Source: a virus. From it: a stretch of DNA of 64,000 bases. The translations under genes were made by a program, and so were the position numbers. Shown piece after piece: positions 48,921-56,018 of this stretch (positions within the stretch are counted from its first letter, which is position 1; each line of letters begins with the position of its first letter). The DNA lies in IMG/VR virus record IMGVR_UViG_3300030099_004448, positions 106,595 through 170,594 of that record; one strand, written 5' to 3'. Below the pieces are notes generated by a model. That model was not told where the DNA came from and ran no database searches. It saw only the letters and a program-made list of their open reading frames with translations.

Positions 48921-49665
48921 GGATTTTCAAGAGTTAGAAACAAGAATCGTGACATGGATTAAAGATTATGTCACTAAGAACAAACTGAATAGTCTTGTAG
49001 TCGGGGTATCTGGAGGCATTGATTCTGCAGTAGTCTCGACTCTTTGTGCTAGAACTGGTCTGCCGACCTATGTTCTCTCGATGCCACTGAACTCAAGTTC
49101 TGCAAACGATGACCTTTCGGATTCATACTCTAATTTCCTTGAGGACAATTATGAGAATGTAACTAAAATTCGAGTGGATCTAGGTAAAGTTTATCAGTCA
49201 TTCATGGACAGTCTTGACTTCTGGTGTGGTGATGGTGAATATACGACGAGTGGTCTAGCAAATGCGAATACTAAATCTCGTATGCGTATGGTAACTTTGT
49301 ATCAAGTTGCAGGAACCACTGGTGGAATTGTTGTGGGAACAGGAAATAAGGTTGAAGATTATGGAGTTGGGTTCTATACTAAGTACGGTGACGGTGGTGT
49401 AGACATTGCACCTATCGCAGATCTATACAAGACTGAAGTATGGGAACTTGGTAAACACCTTGGTGTTGATCAACGTATCATTGATGCTCCTCCTACTGAT
49501 GGTCTTTGGGATGACAGTCGAACTGATGAAGATCAGATTGGTGCATCCTATGAAGATCTAGAATATGCCATGGAACATGGAACTGGTCCTGCAGTCCGAA
49601 TCCTCCATGACTATCATACAAAAAACAAGCACAAAATGAATCCTATCCCGACTTTTGAACTATGA
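48907..49665 (+). CDS. nadE: NAD+ synthetase (ammonia-dependent type)
   Basis: N-type ATP pyrophosphatase with VGVSGGIDSA (residues 32-41) and GTGNKVEDYGVGFYTKYGDGGVDIAPIADLYKTEVWEL, the NadE signature. At 252 aa it lacks a glutaminase domain. It would raise NAD supply for Zwf, Gnd and the SDR enzymes, or make an amidated product. Its place inside the glycan operon is unusual. Overlaps both neighbours. Confidence 0.85.
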   Translation: MNRVKDFQELETRIVTWIKDYVTKNKLNSLVVGVSGGIDSAVVSTLCARTGLPTYVLSMPLNSSSANDDLSDSYSNFLEDNYENVTKIRVDLGKVYQSFMDSLDFWCGDGEYTTSGLANANTKSRMRMVTLYQVAGTTGGIVVGTGNKVEDYGVGFYTKYGDGGVDIAPIADLYKTEVWELGKHLGVDQRIIDAPPTDGLWDDSRTDEDQIGASYEDLEYAMEHGTGPAVRILHDYHTKNKHKMNPIPTFEL

Positions 49666-50807
49666 AAATTGGTCTTATTGGTGCAGGAAGACTCGGTATC
49701 TGTCTTGCTCTCTTGATCGAGAGGGCTGGGTATAATGTTTTGGTATCTGATATTCGTCCTGATTACGTTGACGCCTTAAATAGGAAGGAGATCGTAACGG
49801 AGGAACCTGATGTCCAGTGGCTCCTTAAACAAACGGAAAGATTCGAGGCGACTTGGGAAAACCAACGTGTCATCGACGAGTGCGACTTTATTATTTGTCT
49901 TGTTGCAACTCCTTCTCTTAATGATGGTTCTTATGATATAAGTTCTGTTTGGAATGTTGTTGAAGACTTCAAAAAGTCTGAATCAAAACTAAACGGAAAA
50001 ACTCTGGTGGTTGGATGTACAACTAACCCAGGAGATTGTGAGAAATTTAGTGAAGAGCTTTCATACTTTGGAGTGAATGTCGTTTACAATCCTGAATTTA
50101 TTGCACAGGGTACTATTGTTAGTGATTTGCAAAATGCAGATATGGTTCTCATCGGTGGTGCTGATGATGAGACCTATGAGTTCATGCAAGAAATTTATAG
50201 TCGCATCCAAGCAAGTCCGCCTCGGTGGGGACGAATGTCTACAACTGCTGCAGAACTTGTAAAGATCGCAGTAAATTGTTTTCTGACTATGAAAATTAGT
50301 TATGCCAACATGGTTGGTGAAGTCATGATTCAAGCAGGTCTTGCGGATGAAATCGAGGGAGTCATGCAAGCCATCGGAGACGACTCTAGAATCGGAAATA
50401 AATATCTTAAGTTCGGGTATGGATTTGGTGGTCCATGTCTTCCAAGAGACAATCGTGCCTTTGCATCATTTGCATCTAAGGTTGGTGTCAAGTATAATCT
50501 TGGTGAGACTACTGATAACTTCAATGACGAACATGCGAAGTTCCTCTGTAATTACTATTTGAGCAAGAACAAAGATAGTAAACCCTTCTACTTCCGATAT
50601 GTTTCATATAAGGAAGGAACGGACATCCTTACGGAAAGTCAACAGTATCGCCTCTGCGAGGATCTTTTGTATCAAGGATACACTTGTTATGTTGACGACA
50701 ACGAAAGTATTATCACCCAACTAAAACAAAATTCCAAATTAGATGTCACTAGACTTAAGTTTGGAAAACCACCAGAAGATGTACAAGTTATTGAGATTGA
50801 CCTATGA
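49662..50807 (+). CDS. UDP-glucose/GDP-mannose dehydrogenase family protein, 381 aa
   Basis: N-terminal Rossmann GLIGAGRLGICLALLIERAGY, NPEFIAQGTIVSDL and the thioester active site GFGGPCLPRD with C259, Lys/Asn in VKIAVNCFLTMKISYANM. Oxidises a nucleotide sugar to the uronic acid. The C-terminal lobe is somewhat short and divergent, so the substrate (UDP-Glc, UDP-hexosamine or GDP-Man) is open. Gives a charged sugar for the glycan. Confidence 0.85.
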   Translation: MKIGLIGAGRLGICLALLIERAGYNVLVSDIRPDYVDALNRKEIVTEEPDVQWLLKQTERFEATWENQRVIDECDFIICLVATPSLNDGSYDISSVWNVVEDFKKSESKLNGKTLVVGCTTNPGDCEKFSEELSYFGVNVVYNPEFIAQGTIVSDLQNADMVLIGGADDETYEFMQEIYSRIQASPPRWGRMSTTAAELVKIAVNCFLTMKISYANMVGEVMIQAGLADEIEGVMQAIGDDSRIGNKYLKFGYGFGGPCLPRDNRAFASFASKVGVKYNLGETTDNFNDEHAKFLCNYYLSKNKDSKPFYFRYVSYKEGTDILTESQQYRLCEDLLYQGYTCYVDDNESIITQLKQNSKLDVTRLKFGKPPEDVQVIEIDL

Positions 50808-51664
50808 TCGGGTACAACAGACTCGGAAGTAACGGACGTTTGGGAAACCAAATGTTTCAATATGCATCATTAAGAGGCATTGCAGATAAAAATGGATATG
50901 ATTGGTGTATTCCTCCTGAGGAATATGATCATAAGGATAACTATGGTTTGTTTGAAACTTTCAAACTAATTAGTGTTGCGCCAAAGAATATTGGATTTGT
51001 TCAGGGTGATTATGTGCAAGAAAATGATCATTGTTTTTTAGAAGACTTTTTCAATGTTCTTCCAGACAACGTTAGTTTAGATGGATACTTTCAAACAGAA
51101 AAATACTTCTCGCACATTAGAGAAGAAATACTCGCGGATTACACATTCAGGGACGATTTCTTCCTTCCTTGTAAACAGTATGTTGATAGTCTGGATGTGC
51201 CTCCTATCTTCCTGCATATTCGTCAGTCTGATAACATCGGAAGAGAAGAATACCACCCCATTCTTCCCCTTACATATTATGAAGAAGCTCTGAAAGAGTT
51301 TCCTGAAGATACCCCTTGTTTTGTTCTTACAGACGATATTGAGTGGTGTAAGAAACAACCGTTCTTTGATAATGATAGATTCATGTTCAATGAGAACAAT
51401 GATCGGTATCAATACCAGACTATTGATGGTCTTGGACGTATGCAGAATACTCTTCTGCCCCAGGTTGATCTCTGTCTTATGAGTCTTTGTTCTGGTGCTA
51501 TCATTGCAAACTCATCATTCTCTTGGTGGGGAGCATGGTTGCAGGATGATGCGGGTAAGGTTGTTGCACCTAATCCTAAGAAGTGGTTTGGTACTGCCAT
51601 GACGCATCTAGATACCTCAGACATCGTGCCTCATCGTTGGATTATTAAAGAGTGGAGTAAGTAA
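50804..51664 (+). CDS. GT11 glycosyltransferase (alpha-1,2-fucosyltransferase-like), 286 aa
   Basis: NGRLGNQMFQYA (residues 10-21), FLHIRQSDNIG (H138-x-R, with Asp) and ANSSFSWWGAWL are the three GT11 blocks. First of three GT11 paralogues in the operon. Uses a GDP-L-sugar. Coupled by ATGA upstream and TAATG downstream. Confidence 0.88.
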   Translation: MIGYNRLGSNGRLGNQMFQYASLRGIADKNGYDWCIPPEEYDHKDNYGLFETFKLISVAPKNIGFVQGDYVQENDHCFLEDFFNVLPDNVSLDGYFQTEKYFSHIREEILADYTFRDDFFLPCKQYVDSLDVPPIFLHIRQSDNIGREEYHPILPLTYYEEALKEFPEDTPCFVLTDDIEWCKKQPFFDNDRFMFNENNDRYQYQTIDGLGRMQNTLLPQVDLCLMSLCSGAIIANSSFSWWGAWLQDDAGKVVAPNPKKWFGTAMTHLDTSDIVPHRWIIKEWSK

Positions 51665-52560
51665 TGGCTGTAACATTTAAAGGACTTGGTAACGAGGGTC
51701 GCCTTGGTAACCAAATGTTTCAATATGCCTTTGTCCGAGGTGTGGCTGCAAACCGTGGATTTGATTGGATGATCCCTGGCCCAAATGCAGATAGACTTGA
51801 TAACTATGGTTTGTTCGATGCATTTGAACTAACCAACTGCGATCTAAATAGGAACACTGGAGAACCCTTCTACAAAACAGTAGAATATAGGGATATGCAC
51901 TTCAATGAAGAAATCTATGACCGTTGCGAGGACAATACCAATTTCTCTGGTAATTTCCAAACGGAGAGATATTTTGAGACAATCGCGGCGTCTATCCGTG
52001 AGGATTTCACTTTTAAAAAGGCGTATCTGGAACCGTGCCAAGATTTTATTGATAGTCTTGGTGGACGTGATGAGTGTATCTTTTTGCACGTTCGTAGAGG
52101 TAATCCGAATCTTACTGGACGTAGAGGGGAAAAGTGGTCTTATCAGATGGTGCAAGAATACCACCCTCTCTGTAAAGCTGAATATTATGTACGGGCCCTC
52201 CAAGAGTTCCCCGAAGACAAAACAGTCATCGTCGTCTCAGACGTAATCGACTGGTGTAAGAAACAACCCTATCTTCAGGGAGATCGATTCCAATTCTCAG
52301 ACTCATCTTATGAGGTCTTTGGTGATGGTGCATCCGTTCCTTATGTTGACCTCTGTTTAATGAGTCTTTGTGGTGGTGCTATCATCGCCAACTCTTCTCT
52401 ATCATGGTGGGGTGCATGGTTGCAAGGTGATACAGGAAAGGTAGTTGTACCCGATCCCTGGTTTGGACCTGCATATGACCACTACAACATGAAGGATATG
52501 ATTCCAGATCGATGGGTCAAACTCCACAACGATCCATCCCCAGTTACTCCAGAACAATGA
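51664..52560 (+). CDS. GT11 glycosyltransferase, 298 aa
   Basis: EGRLGNQMFQYA, FLHVRRGNPNL and ANSSLSWWGAWL. The usual Asp of HxRRxD is Asn here (RRGN), a difference from the other two copies that could alter activity or specificity. About one third of residues are shared by eye with its neighbours. Part of the coupled operon. Confidence 0.86.
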   Translation: MAVTFKGLGNEGRLGNQMFQYAFVRGVAANRGFDWMIPGPNADRLDNYGLFDAFELTNCDLNRNTGEPFYKTVEYRDMHFNEEIYDRCEDNTNFSGNFQTERYFETIAASIREDFTFKKAYLEPCQDFIDSLGGRDECIFLHVRRGNPNLTGRRGEKWSYQMVQEYHPLCKAEYYVRALQEFPEDKTVIVVSDVIDWCKKQPYLQGDRFQFSDSSYEVFGDGASVPYVDLCLMSLCGGAIIANSSLSWWGAWLQGDTGKVVVPDPWFGPAYDHYNMKDMIPDRWVKLHNDPSPVTPEQ

Positions 52561-53372
52561 AAGATTTAACATTCCTATTACCATGTCGCATTGAGTCTGA
52601 AGATCGACTCAAAAATGTAATTACATCTACGACATATCTCCTCAAGAACTTTCCAGAAGCAAAAGTAATTCTGAAAGAAGTTGATACCAGGTCACACTTC
52701 AAGTTTCGTGCCCTACCTATCATCAAAAAGTATGTAAATACGGATCAACTCACTCACATCTTTGAGGAGAGTAATGAGAAGTTCTTTCATAAGACTCGTA
52801 TCTTGAATGATCTTTTGGTTGCTTCTGATACTTCTATCGTTTATAATCATGACGTGGATGTAGTTCTTCCCAAAGAAAGTTATGAACTCGCATACGCTGC
52901 AATTAAAAAGGGTCAATCTGATGCAGTATATCCTTTTGGTTGCGGAGTCTATCAATGGGCTGTAAACTATTCCGAATCAATTTTCAGTCAGTTCTTGGAT
53001 TCTGATTTTGATTTCAGTACACTTGATGAAGGTAAATTTAGAGTTGCTTCATCTATTGGTTGGGGTCAAATGATCAAAAGAGATACTGAGATTGAAGTTG
53101 GTATGTGGAATGAAAACTTCATCTCATGGGGTGCGGAGGATTGTGAGTTCTACTTCCGTCTGAATAGTTTTGGTCGAAAGGTGGGTAGAGTTCTTGGTGA
53201 CATCTATCACTTTGAACACGGTAGAACATTCAACTCGCACTACCATAATCCCAAGTTCATGGATAACCACAATCTATGGCAAGATATTAGAACGTGGGAT
53301 GCCGATAAACTTATTGAGTATTATCAAAAACAAGATTACAACGCAAAGAGGTTAGAAGAACTGTCATGCTAG
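52557..53372 (+). CDS. Glycosyltransferase with GT7-like C-terminus, 271 aa
   Basis: GT-A fold: LTFLLPCRIESEDRL, NHDVDVVLP (DxD) and WNENFISWGAEDCEFYFRL, the (W/G)WGxEDxEF block of galactosyltransferase-type (GT7) and related GT2 enzymes. Start at 52557 inside the previous stop. It probably adds a hexose or HexNAc to the growing glycan. Confidence 0.8.
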   Translation: MKDLTFLLPCRIESEDRLKNVITSTTYLLKNFPEAKVILKEVDTRSHFKFRALPIIKKYVNTDQLTHIFEESNEKFFHKTRILNDLLVASDTSIVYNHDVDVVLPKESYELAYAAIKKGQSDAVYPFGCGVYQWAVNYSESIFSQFLDSDFDFSTLDEGKFRVASSIGWGQMIKRDTEIEVGMWNENFISWGAEDCEFYFRLNSFGRKVGRVLGDIYHFEHGRTFNSHYHNPKFMDNHNLWQDIRTWDADKLIEYYQKQDYNAKRLEELSC

Positions 53373-54220
53373 CAATTAATGAGCTCGGGAACATGGGTCG
53401 TCTAGGAAACCAGATGTTCCAATATGCAGCAACGCGAGGACTTGCAGCTGCAAAGGGGTATGAATGGTGTATTCCACCTTTTACGACTCCCAGGATTGAT
53501 AACTACAGTCTTGCTAATTGTTTTACCATGGAGAGTGTTACTCCTAGTAATCAATACATCCTTGATCGTGGACATGCTCCAGTAGTTATGGAAAAACAGT
53601 TCCACTTCGATGAGGAACTGATGCAATTGTGTCCCAATGATGTTTCTTTGTATGGATTTTTCCAGACTGAGAAGTATTTTGCACACATTCGAGATGAAAT
53701 TCGTAGGGACTTTACTTTCCATGAAGATCTGACGGTTCCCATCCAAGGATTCCTTAACGATCTGAAAGATCCTATCTTCTTGCATGTACGTCGTGGTGAT
53801 CCCAACCTTGTCGATGCTCGTGGATTTAAGTGGTCTTACACTCAGTGTTCTTCTATGCACCCGCCACAAGGCGTTGAGTACTACGAAGAGGCGTTGAAAC
53901 AATTCCCAGACGATCAAGAGGTTGTCGTCGTCTCAGACTCGCCTGAGTGGGTTATGGAACAGGAACTATTCAAACCTGATCGTTTCTTTGTTTCTACACC
54001 CGAAGAGAAGTATCCTGATGGATCTTATACTCCTTATATTGACCTCTGTTTGATGGCGAATTGTAAGGGTGCTATCATTGCAAACTCTACTCTTTCTTGG
54101 TGGGGTGCATGGTTGCAGAATGGTGCTGGTAAAGTCATTGCACCTAAGAACTGGTTCGGTCCAGATTACGCTGATAAAGATACTAAAGATTTGTACTGTG
54201 AGGGTTGGGAAGTTATTTGA
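53366..54220 (+). CDS. GT11 glycosyltransferase, 284 aa
   Basis: MGRLGNQMFQYA, FLHVRRGDPNL (intact Asp) and ANSTLSWWGAWL. Third GT11 copy, closest by eye to 51664-52560. Separated from the other two by the GT7-like gene, with short overlaps on both sides. Confidence 0.87.
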   Translation: MLAINELGNMGRLGNQMFQYAATRGLAAAKGYEWCIPPFTTPRIDNYSLANCFTMESVTPSNQYILDRGHAPVVMEKQFHFDEELMQLCPNDVSLYGFFQTEKYFAHIRDEIRRDFTFHEDLTVPIQGFLNDLKDPIFLHVRRGDPNLVDARGFKWSYTQCSSMHPPQGVEYYEEALKQFPDDQEVVVVSDSPEWVMEQELFKPDRFFVSTPEEKYPDGSYTPYIDLCLMANCKGAIIANSTLSWWGAWLQNGAGKVIAPKNWFGPDYADKDTKDLYCEGWEVI

Positions 54221-55011
54221 TGGATAAGAATAAGTCTGTATCTAAACTGAAAGGTATGGGACCCATCTATTACATCAACTTAGATGGGCAACCAGAACGC
54301 AAACAGTACATGGAAGACATGTTTGCACATTGGGAAATTGAAAACTACGAACGTATTTCTGCATATGATGGTAGAGAGGATGATCTAAGCGACATCCTCC
54401 ACGGTCGTTATCCAGAAAATATGAGTTCTGGTGAGATTGGGTGTGTAACCTCTCACCTTAAACTCCTTAAACATTTTCTAGAGACATCTGATGCACCATA
54501 CTGTGTGGTGATGGAAGATGATGTTGATATTAATGTTGCTAAGTATTGGACTTTCACTTGGAATCAACTTTATGCAAGATTCCCCTATGATTATGATGTT
54601 GTTCAGTTGGCAGTCATCTGCCCTGGTACACTTCACGTCAATCTACACAGGAGATTTGTAAACGATTTCTCCACGGCGTGTTATGTCATTACACGTCACC
54701 ATGCGGAAAAGGTGGTTCGCCTCCATTGTCGGGGGGAAAAGTATAAACTAGACTATAAAATCAAGCCACGTGCTGTTGCAGACGATTTGATCTATAACTC
54801 TGGTAATACGTTCGCCTTGCCTATATTTCTCTATAAGATTGAGTTGGGGTCCTCAATTCATCCTGAACATATTGAGATTTTCCATCGAGGATCACATGAC
54901 GGTTTACGAGAACTCTGGGAAAGACAAGGATCGACACTAGAAATTGATAGATTGATGGAGTGGGATCCGTATTTGGGACGAACGTCAGAAGGTCCTCAAA
55001 AAAATACTTGA
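54220..55011 (+). CDS. GT25 glycosyltransferase (LPS type), 263 aa
   Basis: PIYYINLDGQPERKQYM, SSGEIGCVTSHLKLLKHF and VVMEDDVDI (DxD) are the three blocks of GT25 lipooligosaccharide transferases. ATG 54220 overlaps the previous stop; an in-frame TTG upstream is less likely. Last gene of the glycan operon. The hli promoter overlaps its stop. Confidence 0.87.
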   Translation: MDKNKSVSKLKGMGPIYYINLDGQPERKQYMEDMFAHWEIENYERISAYDGREDDLSDILHGRYPENMSSGEIGCVTSHLKLLKHFLETSDAPYCVVMEDDVDINVAKYWTFTWNQLYARFPYDYDVVQLAVICPGTLHVNLHRRFVNDFSTACYVITRHHAEKVVRLHCRGEKYKLDYKIKPRAVADDLIYNSGNTFALPIFLYKIELGSSIHPEHIEIFHRGSHDGLRELWERQGSTLEIDRLMEWDPYLGRTSEGPQKNT

Positions 55012-55036
55012 CAAAGTTGTTACATTACTATATACT
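55008..55036 (+). promoter_or_regulatory. Consensus host-type promoter for hli
   Basis: TTGACA (55008-55013), 17 bases, TATACT (55031-55036), 23 bases before the hli ATG. Confidence 0.85.
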
Positions 55037-55059
55037 ATGTAAAGTTTCGCAACAAACTA

Positions 55060-55290
55060 ATGACTCGCTCAGGAACAATCACAACTGAAGACGGCGGAAG
55101 AACAAATATGTTCGCTACCGAACCTCGTATGTATGTCGATCAAACTGCAGCAGAACGCTATGGTTATGAAACCTATGCGGAACGTGCAGAAAAACTGAAT
55201 GGTCGCACCGCGATGCTCGGTTTTATTGCCGCAGTAGTTTCTTATGCTACTACTGGTAGTTTGTTCTTCTTTGGTGCATTTGGTATCTGA
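55060..55290 (+). CDS. hli: High-light-inducible protein, 76 aa
   Basis: A soluble N-terminal part is followed by the chlorophyll-binding helix AERAEKLNGRTAMLGFIAAVVSYATTG (E, N and R ligands). The single-helix thylakoid protein protects photosystem II and helps chlorophyll recycling. Strong early promoter. The stop overlaps the next ATG. Confidence 0.92.
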   Translation: MTRSGTITTEDGGRTNMFATEPRMYVDQTAAERYGYETYAERAEKLNGRTAMLGFIAAVVSYATTGSLFFFGAFGI

Positions 55291-55511
55291 TGGAAAACTC
55301 CCTTCTTGAAATTCTTACTTATTATGTAATTGGTGGTGCCCTTTTGATTGGTGCCCCAGGAGTATTCTTCTTTGTAGTCTTCATGTCTGCCCTCCAAAAT
55401 ACGAAGGGTCGCATGGTGGGTTACAAAGACCATAAAACATATGGTGATTCTTCTGTCTACGAAAACACACAAAGTGACAACACTAACTTTTATCTTGTAC
55501 TAGATAGTTGA
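55290..55511 (+). CDS. Small membrane protein after hli, 73 aa
   Basis: One long transmembrane helix (about 8-36, ILTYYVIGGALLIGAPGVFFFVVFMS), then a polar C-terminus. Coupled to hli (TGATGG). Likely thylakoid or cytoplasmic membrane; function unknown. Confidence 0.55.
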   Translation: MENSLLEILTYYVIGGALLIGAPGVFFFVVFMSALQNTKGRMVGYKDHKTYGDSSVYENTQSDNTNFYLVLDS

Positions 55512-55525
55512 AAAGATTTGATACC

Positions 55526-55675
55526 ATGACCAACGAGAACGCACTGTGGGAAGACATGCGAAGACTCAATGCCCTATACGAAGAACTCTGCTGGGGGCAC
55601 GATGATGAACTTATTTTTACTCACGAAAACGGTAGAGTCGTAATCTTTAACCAATCCTTGGAGAAAAAACAATGA
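55526..55675 (+). CDS. Small acidic protein, 49 aa
   Basis: TNENALWEDMRRLNALYEELCWG, then ELIFTHENGRVVIFNQ. Soluble helix plus hairpin. Overlaps the second hli by ATGA. Seen between two hli genes, so perhaps co-regulated with them. Confidence 0.5.
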   Translation: MTNENALWEDMRRLNALYEELCWGHDDELIFTHENGRVVIFNQSLEKKQ

Positions 55676-55779
55676 CTGAAAGAGCAGAACGTATTAACGG
55701 TTGGGCCGCAATGATCGGTGTAATCGCAGCAATTGGATCCTATGCAGCAACAGGTCAAATCATTCCAGGTATCTGGTGA
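55672..55779 (+). CDS. hli: Minimal high-light-inducible protein, 35 aa
   Basis: TERAERINGWAAMIGVIAAIGSYAATGQ is just the chlorophyll-binding helix, with the E, N and W/A pattern. Much shorter than the first hli but typical of minimal phage Hli proteins. Its ATG lies in the previous stop and its stop in the next ATG. Confidence 0.85.
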   Translation: MTERAERINGWAAMIGVIAAIGSYAATGQIIPGIW

Positions 55780-55844
55780 TGGGATTTTTAGTAGCAGCAG
55801 TGCTGATGCTAATTCCTATTGCAGCAGTAGCAATTAAGTCATGA
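55779..55844 (+). CDS. Membrane micro-protein, 21 aa
   Basis: MGFLVAAVLMLIPIAAVAIKS is one hydrophobic helix. The ATG overlaps the Hli stop and its stop overlaps the next ATG. This argues for real, coupled translation. In size it resembles the smallest photosystem or cytochrome b6f subunits, without a specific match. Confidence 0.45.
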   Translation: MGFLVAAVLMLIPIAAVAIKS

Positions 55845-55978
55845 GTATTGAATGGAGTCAGACGGTAATTTTTTTCTTGACGCCTCTTTTCTTTATGCTT
55901 CTCTTTGTAGAGACTGATGACGACGATGGAGACGGTCCAGACAGTGGACTGATGTCACCCATCTTAGAGGGTATCTAA
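55841..55978 (+). CDS. Small membrane protein with acidic tail, 45 aa
   Basis: SIEWSQTVIFFLTPLFFMLLFV is a transmembrane helix, followed by ETDDDDGDGPDSG. The TAA stop is part of the late promoter CTAAATA. The layout (helix plus Asp-rich tail) is common next to cyanophage photosynthesis genes. Function unknown. Confidence 0.55.
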   Translation: MSIEWSQTVIFFLTPLFFMLLFVETDDDDGDGPDSGLMSPILEGI

Positions 55979-55981
55979 ATA
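55975..55981 (+). promoter_or_regulatory. Late promoter (CTAAATA) for the glgP unit
   Basis: CTAAATA overlaps the preceding stop, 38 bases before glgP. A terminator hairpin starts two bases downstream. By T4 spacing, initiation would fall within the first hairpin arm. Confidence 0.65.
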
Positions 55982-55982
55982 C

Positions 55983-56007
55983 GAGGAGGGAAACCTCCTC
56001 ATTTTTT
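55983..56007 (+). terminator. Rho-independent terminator between hli unit and glgP
   Basis: GAGGAGG-gaaa-CCTCCTC followed by ATTTTTTAT. It should stop early transcripts from the hli promoter before glgP. Confidence 0.85.
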
Positions 56008-56018
56008 ATGGGATTATT

